64,000 nucleotides of DNA from an uncultured Eubacterium sp. (GTDB lineage: Bacteria; Bacillota; Clostridia; Lachnospirales; Lachnospiraceae). The translations under genes and the position numbers were made by a program. Shown here piece after piece: positions 34,136 to 43,889 of this stretch (position 1 is its first letter; each line of letters opens with the position of its first letter). The notes under the pieces were generated by a model, which saw only the letters and a list, made by a program, of their open reading frames with translations, ran no database searches and had not been told where the DNA came from. Location: positions 1 through 64,000 of the forward strand of contig CAJTMV010000008.1 of the NCBI GenBank assembly GCA_910577225.1, in the 5' to 3' direction.

Positions 34136-35403
34136 AAAAAGCAGCAGTGATATCTTTAACGATACCGGAGATACCAGGCAAGTCCGGCGGAGAGATCCGG
34201 GATATTTATCTGTTCGGGTATCTTGCGAGGCACTATCAGACCGATTATTTTTCGATACATAATTACTTTGGACAGGGGGAGCCGGATCGGGATTTTATCA
34301 AATTATTTGCGCATGTATACGAACCGTGTATGATTAACGAACAGTACCATGCAATGGTGGATGAAAACGTGCGGCTGAGCGCAGCCGAAAAATTAAGATA
34401 CCGTCTGTCGCTGCATGGAAGATATCTCCCAGGGCAGAAGTTACCGGCGGAGCTGCTTGGATTTCGCAATGAGTTTAACCGGTATATCCGAAGATTTTTT
34501 GAACATTGTGCCAGACGGAAAAAATACGATTATGTGTTTATCTCGCCGCAGGTAAATCCGGCTATTATCGAAGATCTGGCGCTGCCGGATCAAACGAAAG
34601 TGATCTGGGCGATGTATGATGTGGAAAAGGTGCGTCACAAAAGACTGCTTGAGACAAAAAAAACGAGAGTGGATCGATGGTTTTACCGGTTTGAGGCAGC
34701 GGCAGCCTGCAGATTTGAAAAGGCGGCGGCAGCAAAAAGCGACGGAATTATCGTGGTATCCGATCTGGACAGACGCAGATTTGCGAAATATTACAACCGG
34801 TCAGATTGTGAGGTGCTGTCTGTAGAAAATGGCGTGGATGTGGATTATTTTTATGCCATGCAGGCAGGGACAGATTATAAGATTGTGTTCGTAGGAAATA
34901 TGGGATATGCGTCGAACGCGCAGGCCGTGCGTTATTTTGTCAAAAAAGTGTTTCCTCTCATTGTAAAGAAGTATCCGCAGACACATTTTTATGCAGTCGG
35001 TGCAAATGCCAGCCAGGAATTAAAGAGCCTGGAGACAGACCATGTGACCGTTACCGGTATGGTCAGCGATGTCAGGGATTATCTGAAAATGGCACATATC
35101 GTCTGCGTACCTCTCCTGGCTGGGAGCGGAACAAAGTACAAGGTGCTTGAAGCAATGGCGTGCGAAAAGCCGGTAGTAACCACAAGCATAGGCGCAGAGG
35201 GTCTTATGGTATCGGATGGAAAGAATATCGTAATTGCAGATACAGCGCAGGAGATGGCAGATAACGTGATCCGGTTATTTGAACATCCAAACCGGTGTCT
35301 GGAGATAGGAAAGAAAGCAAGAGAATTTATCCTTGCGAATCATGACTGGAACGCGGTGTTGCCGAAAATTGATGCCTGGGTAGAAAATTTATGCTGCCAT
35401 TAG
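34132..35403 (+). CDS. GT4-like glycosyltransferase
   Basis: 423 residues. The C-terminal donor domain is clear: IVFVGNMGYASNAQAVRYF, HFYAVGANAS, VPLLAGSGTKYKVLEAMACE. The N-terminal half has the acceptor-binding loop GKSGGEIRD. The type is common in sugar-PEP and exopolysaccharide loci. It overlaps the following GT2 gene by 13 nt. Confidence 0.83.
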   Translation: MKKAAVISLTIPEIPGKSGGEIRDIYLFGYLARHYQTDYFSIHNYFGQGEPDRDFIKLFAHVYEPCMINEQYHAMVDENVRLSAAEKLRYRLSLHGRYLPGQKLPAELLGFRNEFNRYIRRFFEHCARRKKYDYVFISPQVNPAIIEDLALPDQTKVIWAMYDVEKVRHKRLLETKKTRVDRWFYRFEAAAACRFEKAAAAKSDGIIVVSDLDRRRFAKYYNRSDCEVLSVENGVDVDYFYAMQAGTDYKIVFVGNMGYASNAQAVRYFVKKVFPLIVKKYPQTHFYAVGANASQELKSLETDHVTVTGMVSDVRDYLKMAHIVCVPLLAGSGTKYKVLEAMACEKPVVTTSIGAEGLMVSDGKNIVIADTAQEMADNVIRLFEHPNRCLEIGKKAREFILANHDWNAVLPKIDAWVENLCCH

Positions 35404-36224
35404 TGACAATTGTAACACCATCTTATAATCAGGGAAGATTTATCCGGGATACGATTGAAAGTGTTCTGTCTCAGAATTATCCAGGGATAGAATATATGAT
35501 TATAGACGGCATGTCCAGTGATGATACTTTGGACATAGTGCGGGAGTATGAGGATCGCCTGACGTTTATTTGTGAAAAGGATCAGGGACAAACCGATGCG
35601 ATTAATAAAGGATTTCGTATGGCAAAAGGAGAGATTATCGCATGGCTGAATTCGGATGATGTTTATGAGCCGGACTGTATTCAAAGGGCTGTTTTGGAAT
35701 TTCAGAAACATCCGGATCTTGGGCTGGTATATGGGGATGGATATATTATAGATGAAAAAGGAAAGAAGGTCAAAAGGTTTGAAGCGGTGCAGGAATTTTG
35801 CAGATGGGATCTGATCCATGTGCAGGATTACATTTTGCAGCCGGCAGCTTTTTTCAGAAAAAGCTGCCTGGAAGAAGCAGGATATCTGGATACCAGTCTG
35901 CACTGGTGTATGGACTGGGATCTGTGGATTCGATTATCCAAAATTACGCAGGTGAAATATATACCAAAATATTTTGCCTGCGCAAGGGAATACAGCGGAA
36001 CAAAGACAAATACCGGAGGCAGAAAACGGCTGATGGAAATTAAGAAGCTGATGCGAAAGTACAGCGGCAGGAGACGGCCGTTAGGTTACGGGTTGTATTG
36101 GGCAGGAGAGGTTTTAAAGAGGTATCCCCAAAACAGGGTGGTGCGTTTGTTTGTCCGGATGATCCATGGATATTTATTAAGAAAGATTCGCAGAAAGAGG
36201 AAAAGATGTAATGGCAGACAGTGA
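35391..36224 (+). CDS. GT2 family glycosyltransferase
   Basis: 277 residues. VTIVTPSYNQGRFIRDTIES, IDGMSSDDT, EKDQGQTDAINKGF and AWLNSDDVYEPD are the GT-A hallmarks. Same subgroup as the domains of the 614-residue protein. It is followed by a break in the operon: a truncated rfbF copy and then the second cassette. Confidence 0.85.
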   Translation: MLPLVTIVTPSYNQGRFIRDTIESVLSQNYPGIEYMIIDGMSSDDTLDIVREYEDRLTFICEKDQGQTDAINKGFRMAKGEIIAWLNSDDVYEPDCIQRAVLEFQKHPDLGLVYGDGYIIDEKGKKVKRFEAVQEFCRWDLIHVQDYILQPAAFFRKSCLEEAGYLDTSLHWCMDWDLWIRLSKITQVKYIPKYFACAREYSGTKTNTGGRKRLMEIKKLMRKYSGRRRPLGYGLYWAGEVLKRYPQNRVVRLFVRMIHGYLLRKIRRKRKRCNGRQ

Positions 36225-36300
36225 AGTTTTTGTTCTGATAGCTGTGCTGCGGTGTGGCGGGCGTTAAATAGCAGATAACATTACATTGCGGAAAGGATAG

Positions 36301-36654
36301 ATGAATTTGAAGGTAGTAATTCTGGCAGGAGAATACGGAACACGTATCAGCGAAGAAAGTCTTTTTAAGCCAAAGCCAATGATAGAAATAGGCGACAGAC
36401 CGGTTTTATGGCATATCATGAAGGAATATTCGCATTACGGATTCCATGAATTTATCATTTGCTTCGGATATAAACAATTATCAGGATTATTTTTACGGGT
36501 CAAAACGGCAGCTGTCAGATTTTGGAGAAACAAGAGGATGTTATGGCGGATGAGAAAATTATTCCGATCGATGAAACAGAAAGAAGTAATTCCAGGATCA
36601 GATATGCGGTCGTTTTGGAACGGGATGGCAGGCAGGTTCAGTTCAGAGGCATAA
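36301..36654 (+). pseudogene. Truncated, degenerate rfbF copy
   Basis: The first ~58 codons are an RfbF N-terminus (KVVILAGEYGTRISEES, FKPKPMIEIGDRPVLWHIMK, GFHEFIICFGYKQ), then similarity stops and the frame runs on into unrelated sequence. A signature Gly is changed to Glu (LAGEYG for LAGGYG). An intact rfbF begins 95 nt further on, so this is the stump of an earlier copy left at the junction of the inserted cassette. Confidence 0.85.
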
Positions 36655-36749
36655 ATCAGGGGGGAAGATGATGTGTATATTCGGAAAATAGAATTGGCAG
36701 GGTATGGCTCGTGCGATTCAGAAAAAAATTAGAAGGCGCTGGAGAGAAT

Positions 36750-37523
36750 ATGAAAGTAGTAATATTAGCCGGTGGTTACGGAACCAGGATTTCAGAAGAA
36801 AGTGAAAATAAACCAAAACCAATGATTGAAATAGGAGGCCGCCCGATTTTATGGCACATCATGAAATTATACTCTTATTACGGGTTTCATGAATTTATCA
36901 TTTGTGCCGGATATAAGCAGCATGTCATCAAAGAATGGTTTGCGGATTATTACCTGCATAATACCGACGTTACATTTGATCTGCTGGAAAATTCCATGGC
37001 GGTACATAATAATTATTCGGAACCATGGAAAGTCACCGTTGTGGATACGGGACTGAATACAATGACCGGCGGGAGAATTAAGCGGATTGAAAAATACGTC
37101 GGTAATGAAACATTTTTATTAACTTATGGAGATGGCGTTTCCGATATCAATATTCAAAAACTGGTCAGTTATCATAAAGATCATGGCAGACAGCTTACAA
37201 TATCAGCATATAATGTGGAGCAGAGATTTGGCGTGCTGGATATTGCCGCAGATGGCAATGTGAGGGCATTCAGGGAGAAGGCAAAGGGGGATGGCGGACT
37301 GGTCAATATTGGCTATATGGTTTGCGAGCCTGGAATTTTTCAGTATATCGAAGACGATGCCACGATATTCGAAAAAACATCGCTGACAGAGATAGCCGCA
37401 AAAGGAGAACTTGTGGCATACAGGCATGACGGCTTTTGGCAGTGTATGGATACCTTGCGGGAAAAACAGAAGCTGGAAGAAATGTGGACGAAGCAAAAAG
37501 CGCCATGGAAGGTATGGGAGTAG
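36750..37523 (+). CDS. rfbF: Glucose-1-phosphate cytidylyltransferase, cassette copy 2
   Basis: 257 residues from ATG 36750. All RfbF signatures of the 11813 copy are kept (LAGGYGTRISEESE, KPKPMIEIGGRPILWHIM, YGDGVSD), and DNA identity with it is high, with most changes at third codon positions. This marks recent duplication followed by purifying selection. It makes CDP-glucose. Confidence 0.93.
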   Translation: MKVVILAGGYGTRISEESENKPKPMIEIGGRPILWHIMKLYSYYGFHEFIICAGYKQHVIKEWFADYYLHNTDVTFDLLENSMAVHNNYSEPWKVTVVDTGLNTMTGGRIKRIEKYVGNETFLLTYGDGVSDINIQKLVSYHKDHGRQLTISAYNVEQRFGVLDIAADGNVRAFREKAKGDGGLVNIGYMVCEPGIFQYIEDDATIFEKTSLTEIAAKGELVAYRHDGFWQCMDTLREKQKLEEMWTKQKAPWKVWE

Positions 37524-37557
37524 GAAACCGTATCGGACATGGTACAGGGAGACAGAT

Positions 37558-38490
37558 ATGAAAAGCGCGATTGTAACAGGTGCGACAGGGCTGATTGGCC
37601 GCTGGGTCGTTGCGGAGTTATTAAAACATCAGATAAAAGTATATGCGGTTGTCCGTGATAAAAAGAAAGCGGATAGAATATTTCATGCTCACAAAAATCT
37701 GCATATTGTAATTTATGATTTTCATTCGGATATTTCACTGAGCCGTCTGATACGGGATGAGACTGATGTCTGTTATCACTTTGCTTGGGAAGGTGTCTGT
37801 GGCAGCGGGGCTGGAGATTCCGCCATCCAGCTTTCTAATATTGAACATACACTGAAGCTGACAGGCTTTCTGCGTGAGCTGCACGTAAAAAAATTTATAG
37901 GTGCCGGAAGCCTGCATGAAGCGGAATGCCTGGTGGAAATGCAGAGGGAAGAAGTATCGACCAATCTGGGGATGATGTATAAAAGTTCCAAACTGGCAGC
38001 GCATTATATGAGCAAGGTTGCGGTATGCAGACAGGGAATAGAGTTTTACTGGCCGGTGATTACTAATACGTTCGGGATAGGTGAAAAGACGCCCCGTCTG
38101 GTAAATGCGGCCATACGCAGACTGATAAACGGAGAAAGTCCGAAATTTACTTCGGCGGTACAGCTGTATGATTTTATATATGTGACAGATGTGGCAAGAG
38201 CCTTTTGGCTGATTGGAGAAAAAGGGGTAAACTGCAGAAATTATATTCTGGGAAGCGGAAACTGCAGGCCGCTTCGAGAATTTCTGGAATGCATGGGACG
38301 GATAGTCAATCCGGACGTACCGTTATTATTCGGAGAGGCGCCGTTTCATGGAATCATGCTTCCCGCGGAATATTATGATACTGCCAGTCTGTCAGAAGAT
38401 ACGGGATTTCAGTGTGAGGTAGGTTTTGAGAAAAGCATTCAGTATATGAAAGAATGGATAGCGGCAGGTGAAAAGGATGTTCAGATTTAA
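37558..38490 (+). CDS. NAD(P)-dependent sugar epimerase/reductase (SDR), cassette copy 2
   Basis: 310 residues from ATG 37558 after GGGAGA. TGATGLIGRWVVAELLK, GSLHEAEC and MYKSSK correspond one to one to the SDR at 12621, with the same length. Probable 4-ketoreductase or epimerase on a CDP-6-deoxyhexose. Overlaps the next gene by 14 nt. Confidence 0.77.
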   Translation: MKSAIVTGATGLIGRWVVAELLKHQIKVYAVVRDKKKADRIFHAHKNLHIVIYDFHSDISLSRLIRDETDVCYHFAWEGVCGSGAGDSAIQLSNIEHTLKLTGFLRELHVKKFIGAGSLHEAECLVEMQREEVSTNLGMMYKSSKLAAHYMSKVAVCRQGIEFYWPVITNTFGIGEKTPRLVNAAIRRLINGESPKFTSAVQLYDFIYVTDVARAFWLIGEKGVNCRNYILGSGNCRPLREFLECMGRIVNPDVPLLFGEAPFHGIMLPAEYYDTASLSEDTGFQCEVGFEKSIQYMKEWIAAGEKDVQI

Positions 38491-39046
38491 TAAAACGGAT
38501 ATAAAGGATCTGGTTGTGATTGAACCGTTTTTATTTATGGATGAGAGAGGGACGATAAAAAAGTCTTTTGAAAAAAATGTTTTTAAGGAAAACGGGATTG
38601 ATCTTACGGCTGCGGAGGAGCTTGAAACCACTTCTGGGAAAGGAGTGGTAAGGGGGCTGCATCTGCAGACCAGACATTCCCAGGCAAAATTAATCCGGGT
38701 GGCAAGGGGAGAGATGTATGATGTTGCCGTGGATCTGCGGAAAGATTCAGAGACATTTGGAAAATGGTTTGGAATCCGCTTATCCGAAAAAAACAGGAAG
38801 ATGCTGTATATACCTGAGGGATTTGCACATGGATGTATGATACTGGAAGATCATACGACATTTTATTATCTTTGTTCACAAAGTTATTATCCGGGGTATG
38901 ATTCGGGGATTTTATGGAATGACAGGACGCTGAACATTACATGGCCGATCGGCGAGGTGAAAGATATTATTTTGTCTGAAAAAGACCGCGGGCTTATGAC
39001 ATTTCAGAAATTTGTCACGGATTTTAGCACGGAATCCGGTGTTTGA
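38477..39046 (+). CDS. RmlC-like 3,5-epimerase, cassette copy 2
   Basis: 189 residues from ATG 38477 with AGGTGA just upstream (GTG at 38468 is an alternative). FMDERG, VVRGLHLQTRHSQAKLIRVA and PEGFAHGCMILE are conserved with copy 1 at 13540. The C-terminus is 4 residues longer than copy 1. Confidence 0.86.
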   Translation: MFRFNKTDIKDLVVIEPFLFMDERGTIKKSFEKNVFKENGIDLTAAEELETTSGKGVVRGLHLQTRHSQAKLIRVARGEMYDVAVDLRKDSETFGKWFGIRLSEKNRKMLYIPEGFAHGCMILEDHTTFYYLCSQSYYPGYDSGILWNDRTLNITWPIGEVKDIILSEKDRGLMTFQKFVTDFSTESGV

Positions 39047-39118
39047 CGATGTGTCACAAAACAGGGAAAATATTCAGACAGATAAGATTTTAAACGAAAA
39101 TGGTGGAGGATGTTGCTT

Positions 39119-40294
39119 ATGAAGTATGACAGTATTGTTGCAGGCGCGGGCTTTAGCGGGGCAACGATTGCGCGAAAACTTGCCGAGGCAGGAAAAAAGG
39201 TACTGGTCTGTGAAAGAAGAAAACAGGTTTCCGGTAATATGTACGATGAATATGATGAAAACGGGATACTGGTGCAAAAATATGGCCCGCATATTTTTCA
39301 TACGAACAGTGACGCTGTCTGGCAGTTCGTATGCCGTTTTTCCGCAATGAAGGAATACAGGCTAAAATGCAGTGCCGAGATTGATGGTAAAATGGTTCCG
39401 TCTCCGTTTAATTTCACTGCGATTGATCTTTTGTACGATAAAGAGGATGGAACCAGAATCAAAACGCAGCTGCAAAAAGAATATGGAGACAGAAAAGCAG
39501 TAACAATTGTCGAAATGCTGAATTCTTCGAATGCCGTTGTGCGATCTTATGCAGAGATGCTGTTTGAAAAGGATTACAGACCATATACTGCAAAACAATG
39601 GGGATTAAAACCTGAAGAAATAGATGTCAGTGTGTTAAACCGGGTTCCGGTTCTTCTGGATGACAGGGATACGTTTTTTAACGATACGTACGAGGCTTTA
39701 CCGGAAAAAGGGTATACGGAAATGTTTCATAATATGCTGGATCATCCGAATATTACAACGATACTGGAAACAGATGCAATCCCCCGGCTGAGACTGGATG
39801 CTGCAAATAAGAAACTGTATTGGGACGACAGCATTTTTACAGGCGATTTTGTATTTACGGGCGCGATTGATGAACTGTCAGGATATAAATATGGAAAACT
39901 GCCATACCGGGCGCTCTGGTTTGACTATAAAACCCTGCCTGCAGACAGGTATATCGGTCATACGCCGATTGCTGTCTATCCGCAGAGAGAGGGATATACC
40001 AGGATTACGGAATACAAATGGCTGCAGCAACAGCATGCGGAGGGGATCACGAAGATTGCAACGGAGTATCCTCTTACATATGTAAAAGGGGATGAAAAGG
40101 CAGGAGAGCCTTATTATCCGGTAATCAGTGATGCGAATACAGGCTTGTACAGGAAATATAAAGAGGATCTGTCTGTGTTTGACCGGTTGTATTTGTGCGG
40201 AAGGCTGGCGGAATACAAATATTATAATATGGATGATGTGATTGTCAGAGCTTTTGAGGTGGCAGATGAGATTATAAATGGTGATGAAAAATGA
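39119..40294 (+). CDS. glf: UDP-galactopyranose mutase family protein, cassette copy 2
   Basis: 391 residues from ATG 39119, 9 nt after GGAGG. GAGFSGATIARKLAEAG, SGNMYDEYD, YGPHIFHTNSDAVWQF and the GDFVFTGAIDEL segment are intact; same length as copy 1. Stop overlaps the start of the GT2 gene by 4 nt, as in copy 1. Confidence 0.9.
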   Translation: MKYDSIVAGAGFSGATIARKLAEAGKKVLVCERRKQVSGNMYDEYDENGILVQKYGPHIFHTNSDAVWQFVCRFSAMKEYRLKCSAEIDGKMVPSPFNFTAIDLLYDKEDGTRIKTQLQKEYGDRKAVTIVEMLNSSNAVVRSYAEMLFEKDYRPYTAKQWGLKPEEIDVSVLNRVPVLLDDRDTFFNDTYEALPEKGYTEMFHNMLDHPNITTILETDAIPRLRLDAANKKLYWDDSIFTGDFVFTGAIDELSGYKYGKLPYRALWFDYKTLPADRYIGHTPIAVYPQREGYTRITEYKWLQQQHAEGITKIATEYPLTYVKGDEKAGEPYYPVISDANTGLYRKYKEDLSVFDRLYLCGRLAEYKYYNMDDVIVRAFEVADEIINGDEK

Positions 40295-41268
40295 AAAAAA
40301 TTACGGTTATGATTCCAACGTACAATGAAGAAGAAAATATTATGGACGCTTACCACAGAACAACTGCCGTGTTACAAAAATACGCAGGCCGCTATGAATA
40401 CGAGATCATGTTTGTGGATAATTTTTCGAAAGACAGATCCCGGGAAATCATTACGGATTTGTGTAATAAAGACAAGCGTATAAAGGCGATCTTTAACGCC
40501 AAAAATTTTGGATATTCCAGATCTTTGTATTACGGGCTCACACAGGCAGAAGGAGACTGCGCTGTTTTACTGCATGCGGATCTGCAAAACCCGCCTGAGG
40601 TTATGGAGGAGTTTATAGAACACTGGGAAAAAGGGTATAAGGTTGTCATCGGCATCAAAAATAAGAGTAGGGAAAACCCTCTGATGTACTTTATCAGAAG
40701 CTGTTACTACAAACTTATGAAGCATATATCGGAAATAGAGCAGATCGAGCACTTTACGGAGTATGAGCTGCTGGACAGAAGTTTTCTGGAAGTATTAAAG
40801 CAGATAGATGATCCGATGCCGTATCTGAGAGGTATCGTTTCTGAATTCGGGTTTCAGATGAAACGGGTTTATTTTACGCAGGAAAAAAGAAAAAAAGGAA
40901 AATCGTTCGCCAATTTTTTTAAATCTTATGATTTTGCAATGCTGGGAATTACATCGTATTCCAAGATCGTCATGCGAATGGCAACCATGCTGGGGTTTGT
41001 GTGTTCGTTGACGAGTACTGTGATAGCCATTGCGATATTTATTTCCAAGATTCTGAGGTGGAATGACTTTGATCCGGGTATAGCAGCCATTGGTGTGGGG
41101 GTATTTTTTCTTGGATCCATTCAGTTGTTTTTCATTGGATTTTTAGGGGAGTATGTGCTGAATATCAACATCCGGGTTATGCACAGACCACTGGTTATCG
41201 AAGCATGCAGGATCAATTTTGAGCAGGAGAAACAAAAAATTCCTGTGGAAAATAAGAAACAGAAATAG
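40291..41268 (+). CDS. GtrB-like polyprenyl-phosphate glycosyltransferase, cassette copy 2
   Basis: 325 residues. VMIPTYNEEENIMDAYHRT, FVDNFSKDRS and LLHADLQNPPE with two C-terminal membrane helices, closely matching the protein at 15354. It likely charges undecaprenyl phosphate with the cassette sugar for the GT-C-like protein encoded at 41855. Last intact gene of the duplicated cassette. Confidence 0.86.
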   Translation: MKKITVMIPTYNEEENIMDAYHRTTAVLQKYAGRYEYEIMFVDNFSKDRSREIITDLCNKDKRIKAIFNAKNFGYSRSLYYGLTQAEGDCAVLLHADLQNPPEVMEEFIEHWEKGYKVVIGIKNKSRENPLMYFIRSCYYKLMKHISEIEQIEHFTEYELLDRSFLEVLKQIDDPMPYLRGIVSEFGFQMKRVYFTQEKRKKGKSFANFFKSYDFAMLGITSYSKIVMRMATMLGFVCSLTSTVIAIAIFISKILRWNDFDPGIAAIGVGVFFLGSIQLFFIGFLGEYVLNINIRVMHRPLVIEACRINFEQEKQKIPVENKKQK

Positions 41269-41290
41269 ATGAAGCAAGGAGAACTTTACC

Positions 41291-41325
41291 ATGAAAAAAG
41301 CATTAATTACTGGCATCACAGGGCA
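41291..41325 (+). pseudogene. 5' stub of gmd
   Basis: These 35 nt plus a few upstream bases correspond to the start of gmd at 16346 (MKKALITGITG), which follows the cassette in locus 1. Similarity ends abruptly after GGGCA, so the duplication junction lies here. Confidence 0.75.
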
Positions 41326-41399
41326 CTATGAAAGACAAGCTGTATTTGGAAAAACGATGGGAAAGCGGCAGAGCGTCATGGAAAGTATGGGAAGAGTAA
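41326..41399 (+). pseudogene. 3' remnant of an rfbF-type gene
   Basis: In the frame from 41328 the DNA encodes KDKLYLEKRWESGRASWKVW ending at TAA 41399. This matches the RfbF C-terminus (EKQKLEEMW..APWKVWE) in spacing and in the final WKVWE. It is fused directly behind the gmd stub. Confidence 0.6.
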
Positions 41400-41421
41400 G
41401 ATTTGCAGAAGGAGAAGATAT

Positions 41422-41508
41422 TTGGAAAAGATATTCGGAACTGGTTCTACAGGAGTTATAGGGCAGAAACGGATTTCATTTCTATTGGAAAGAAATGTAG
41501 AAAGATGA
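41422..41508 (+). pseudogene. Remnant of SDR Rossmann start
   Basis: The 28-codon stretch encodes FGTGSTGVIGQKRISFLLER, a GxxGxxG Rossmann start like TGATGLIGRWVVAELLK of the cassette SDR, then a stop. It follows the rfbF remnant just as SDR follows rfbF in the cassette, so these debris pieces keep the ancestral gene order. Confidence 0.5.
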
Positions 41509-41833
41509 GTTACTGCCGTGTACGGGAAGTGATGTCAGGCTGCATACGGACGATTTTGAGCTGAGCTGAACAAATTATAATTATTATCCACAAAGATAAA
41601 GTGTGTATTTCTGCAAGTGTGGAAGTGAAATATACCGGAAAAGAACCCATATAAATATGGCAGCAGACAAATCAGTAGTATGAAAGCGGGATTTCCTGTG
41701 CGTTATATAATTTTGGCAGAAGATATGGAACAACCTATGACCGTATTTAAGAATAAAGAATTCTGGCAGTTTCTGGATACGATGAAAAACAAAATGTATC
41801 CGAAGGAACTAACAGGCACCAAAAGGAGTCAGG
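41509..41833 (+). pseudogene. Degenerate region, possible rfbF fragment
   Basis: No intact gene. The frame from 41680 encodes EFWQFLDTMKNKMYPKEL, similar to the GFWQCMDTLREKQKLEEM stretch near the RfbF C-terminus. The rest of the region has multiple stops. The following GT-C gene starts within or just after it. Confidence 0.4.
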
Positions 41834-41854
41834 ATGGCCAGGGAGGGTTTACAG

Positions 41855-43876
41855 ATGTTGCAAAGTATGACAAAGGAGCGGTTATATCAGATAGCCAGTA
41901 TCGTTTGTATCGGCTCTTTTTTCTTTATCATGATGTTAGTATCGTGTTTAAAAACACCGCTTGCAAAAGGAGAGGCGGATGATTACGCGCTGGAAACAGT
42001 GGCGATTCAGATGACAGGAAATACTGAAATTACGAAGGAGGTGATCGGGCAGGCGAAAAAGGATTTTCCAGATTTTGCGGATAGATTTGAAGAGTCATGG
42101 AATGGTGTCCATGCAGGCACGACGGATCTGTATCTTGCATACAACGGAAAAGTATATCCGTGGTATGGCGCGGCATATTCCTGTATATGTATTCCCATAA
42201 AGATTCTTCTGCGCATACTGCATCTCAATCAAACATATACATTTGTACTGACGAATGTATGTTTATATACATTTGCGCTTTTATATGTGTTTTTTAATTT
42301 ACGTTCCAGCAGAAAAAATATATTCCTGCTGATCTTATTGCTGGTCTGCTCGCCGGCTGTCGCGTATTGTTCCTGGCCGTCGGCAGAGATCTTTACATTT
42401 TCATTTGTGGTGCTCTCACTGACTGATTTTGTGAACAAAAACTACAGACGGGCGGCTTTCTATGTATCTGTGGCAGGTTCCATGAATACTACGGTCATGA
42501 TTTTGGGAGTGTTTATCATTGCGGATTATTTTATGCATCTTTTGAGGGGCACAGGCGGTATCCGAGAGGCGGTTCTTAAGGTGATTAAAAACACGAAAAG
42601 TATTTTGTTATTCGCAGCATGTTTTTTACCGTCATTGTCCACTTATACATATAATCTGATTTTTATGCATGAGCTGGAGCTGCAGACTTCGCTGGGGCTG
42701 GCAAAGACGGACGGCTGGTTTGGAAGAATTCTGGCATATCTTTTTGATCTGAACATGGGATATATTGCTTATTATCTGATCGCCTTTCTATTGTGGCTGA
42801 TTTTGTTGATCTGGAGCAGGAAACGAAAGAGAAACGCAGGCATGTTATATATGCTCTCTGCTGCCTTCCTGGGAGTAATCTGCGCTTATTCGCTTCATTT
42901 TCATATTAACTGCGGGATGGAGGGGATTGCAAGATACAGTGCATGGACAGCTCCGATCTTTCTGTTTGCCATCGTAACGCAGTATGAGGAGGTATTTTTT
43001 AATCAGACAGTCAGAAGGTTTTTTTGTGCAGCGACTGTGATTGGGGCAGTCAGTACGGCATCCGTTTTACTGTGGTTTTACAGCTGCAATCATTTATCGC
43101 ATCTGCAGTATTCGCCTTTAGCCGCAAAGGTGCTGGAGAATTATCCGTTCTTATATCATCCCTATCCATATACGTTTATCGCACGAACCCAGCATATTGA
43201 CGGCGGATATTGGGGAAATGAAGATAAGTCTGCTTTTTATTATGAGGATACGGATGGATATATCAGAAAAATACTGGCGTCGGATGAGACAAAAAGTTAT
43301 TTATCAGAGCATTTGGCGGGTACGCCGGAGGATGTGGCGATCGTACGGGAGAGGCTGGAGGAAGCGAAATATTTTGAGTATGTAAATTTAGAAAAGAAGA
43401 TAGAAGTTTTTGTAGATAAAGATTATCCGGATGCGTTTTATCCAGCGGAAGATGACACGCTTTTGGGCAAGAGCAAAGGAATTTATGAAAGAGAAGGAGA
43501 TAAGCATTGGTTCAGCAATGATGCTGCAATTGTGTTAAACGGGGAGAAAATCAGGGATATTGGTATTGAAATTGAATACTATGTAATGCGGGAAATGATC
43601 GATAAGTATTCTGGCGAAACGCTTACAGGAGAAATTTATTGTAATAAAGAACTGGTCGGTACGATGGACTTAAGCAAAGAGGGACACCATGTGATAACGA
43701 TAGAGCCAGACAAACTGCCGGAATGCGAGACAGGATATTACAGAATTCGAATAAAAAGCAGATATTATCTGCAGCCTTCTTTGGATGCAGAGGGAGGAAG
43801 CGACGTGAGAAAACTTTGTATTCTTGTTCCGTATATAGGGCCGGTGAATGGTCATGCGGAAAGAAATAACGAATAA
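41855..43876 (+). CDS. Large GT-C-like membrane glycosyltransferase, copy 2
   Basis: 673 residues from ATG 41855 (GGGAGGG 7 nt upstream); ATG 41834 with AAGGAG 5 nt upstream is equally possible. Paralogue of 9709: same acidic first loop (EADDYALETVAIQMTGNTEI), multiple hydrophobic helices to ~430, PYPYTFIARTQHIDGGYWG and a soluble C-terminal domain with HWFSND. It presumably transfers the lipid-linked cassette sugar onto the glycan outside the membrane. In locus 2 it stands after the cassette, in locus 1 before it. Confidence 0.65.
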   Translation: MLQSMTKERLYQIASIVCIGSFFFIMMLVSCLKTPLAKGEADDYALETVAIQMTGNTEITKEVIGQAKKDFPDFADRFEESWNGVHAGTTDLYLAYNGKVYPWYGAAYSCICIPIKILLRILHLNQTYTFVLTNVCLYTFALLYVFFNLRSSRKNIFLLILLLVCSPAVAYCSWPSAEIFTFSFVVLSLTDFVNKNYRRAAFYVSVAGSMNTTVMILGVFIIADYFMHLLRGTGGIREAVLKVIKNTKSILLFAACFLPSLSTYTYNLIFMHELELQTSLGLAKTDGWFGRILAYLFDLNMGYIAYYLIAFLLWLILLIWSRKRKRNAGMLYMLSAAFLGVICAYSLHFHINCGMEGIARYSAWTAPIFLFAIVTQYEEVFFNQTVRRFFCAATVIGAVSTASVLLWFYSCNHLSHLQYSPLAAKVLENYPFLYHPYPYTFIARTQHIDGGYWGNEDKSAFYYEDTDGYIRKILASDETKSYLSEHLAGTPEDVAIVRERLEEAKYFEYVNLEKKIEVFVDKDYPDAFYPAEDDTLLGKSKGIYEREGDKHWFSNDAAIVLNGEKIRDIGIEIEYYVMREMIDKYSGETLTGEIYCNKELVGTMDLSKEGHHVITIEPDKLPECETGYYRIRIKSRYYLQPSLDAEGGSDVRKLCILVPYIGPVNGHAERNNE

Positions 43877-43889
43877 AAGAGAGGTACGT

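Noticed and set aside
36542..36670. Frame MADEKIIPIDETERSNS after the rfbF stump
   Set aside because: Only ~42 codons, no family recognised, inside a rearranged junction; not enough to call a gene.
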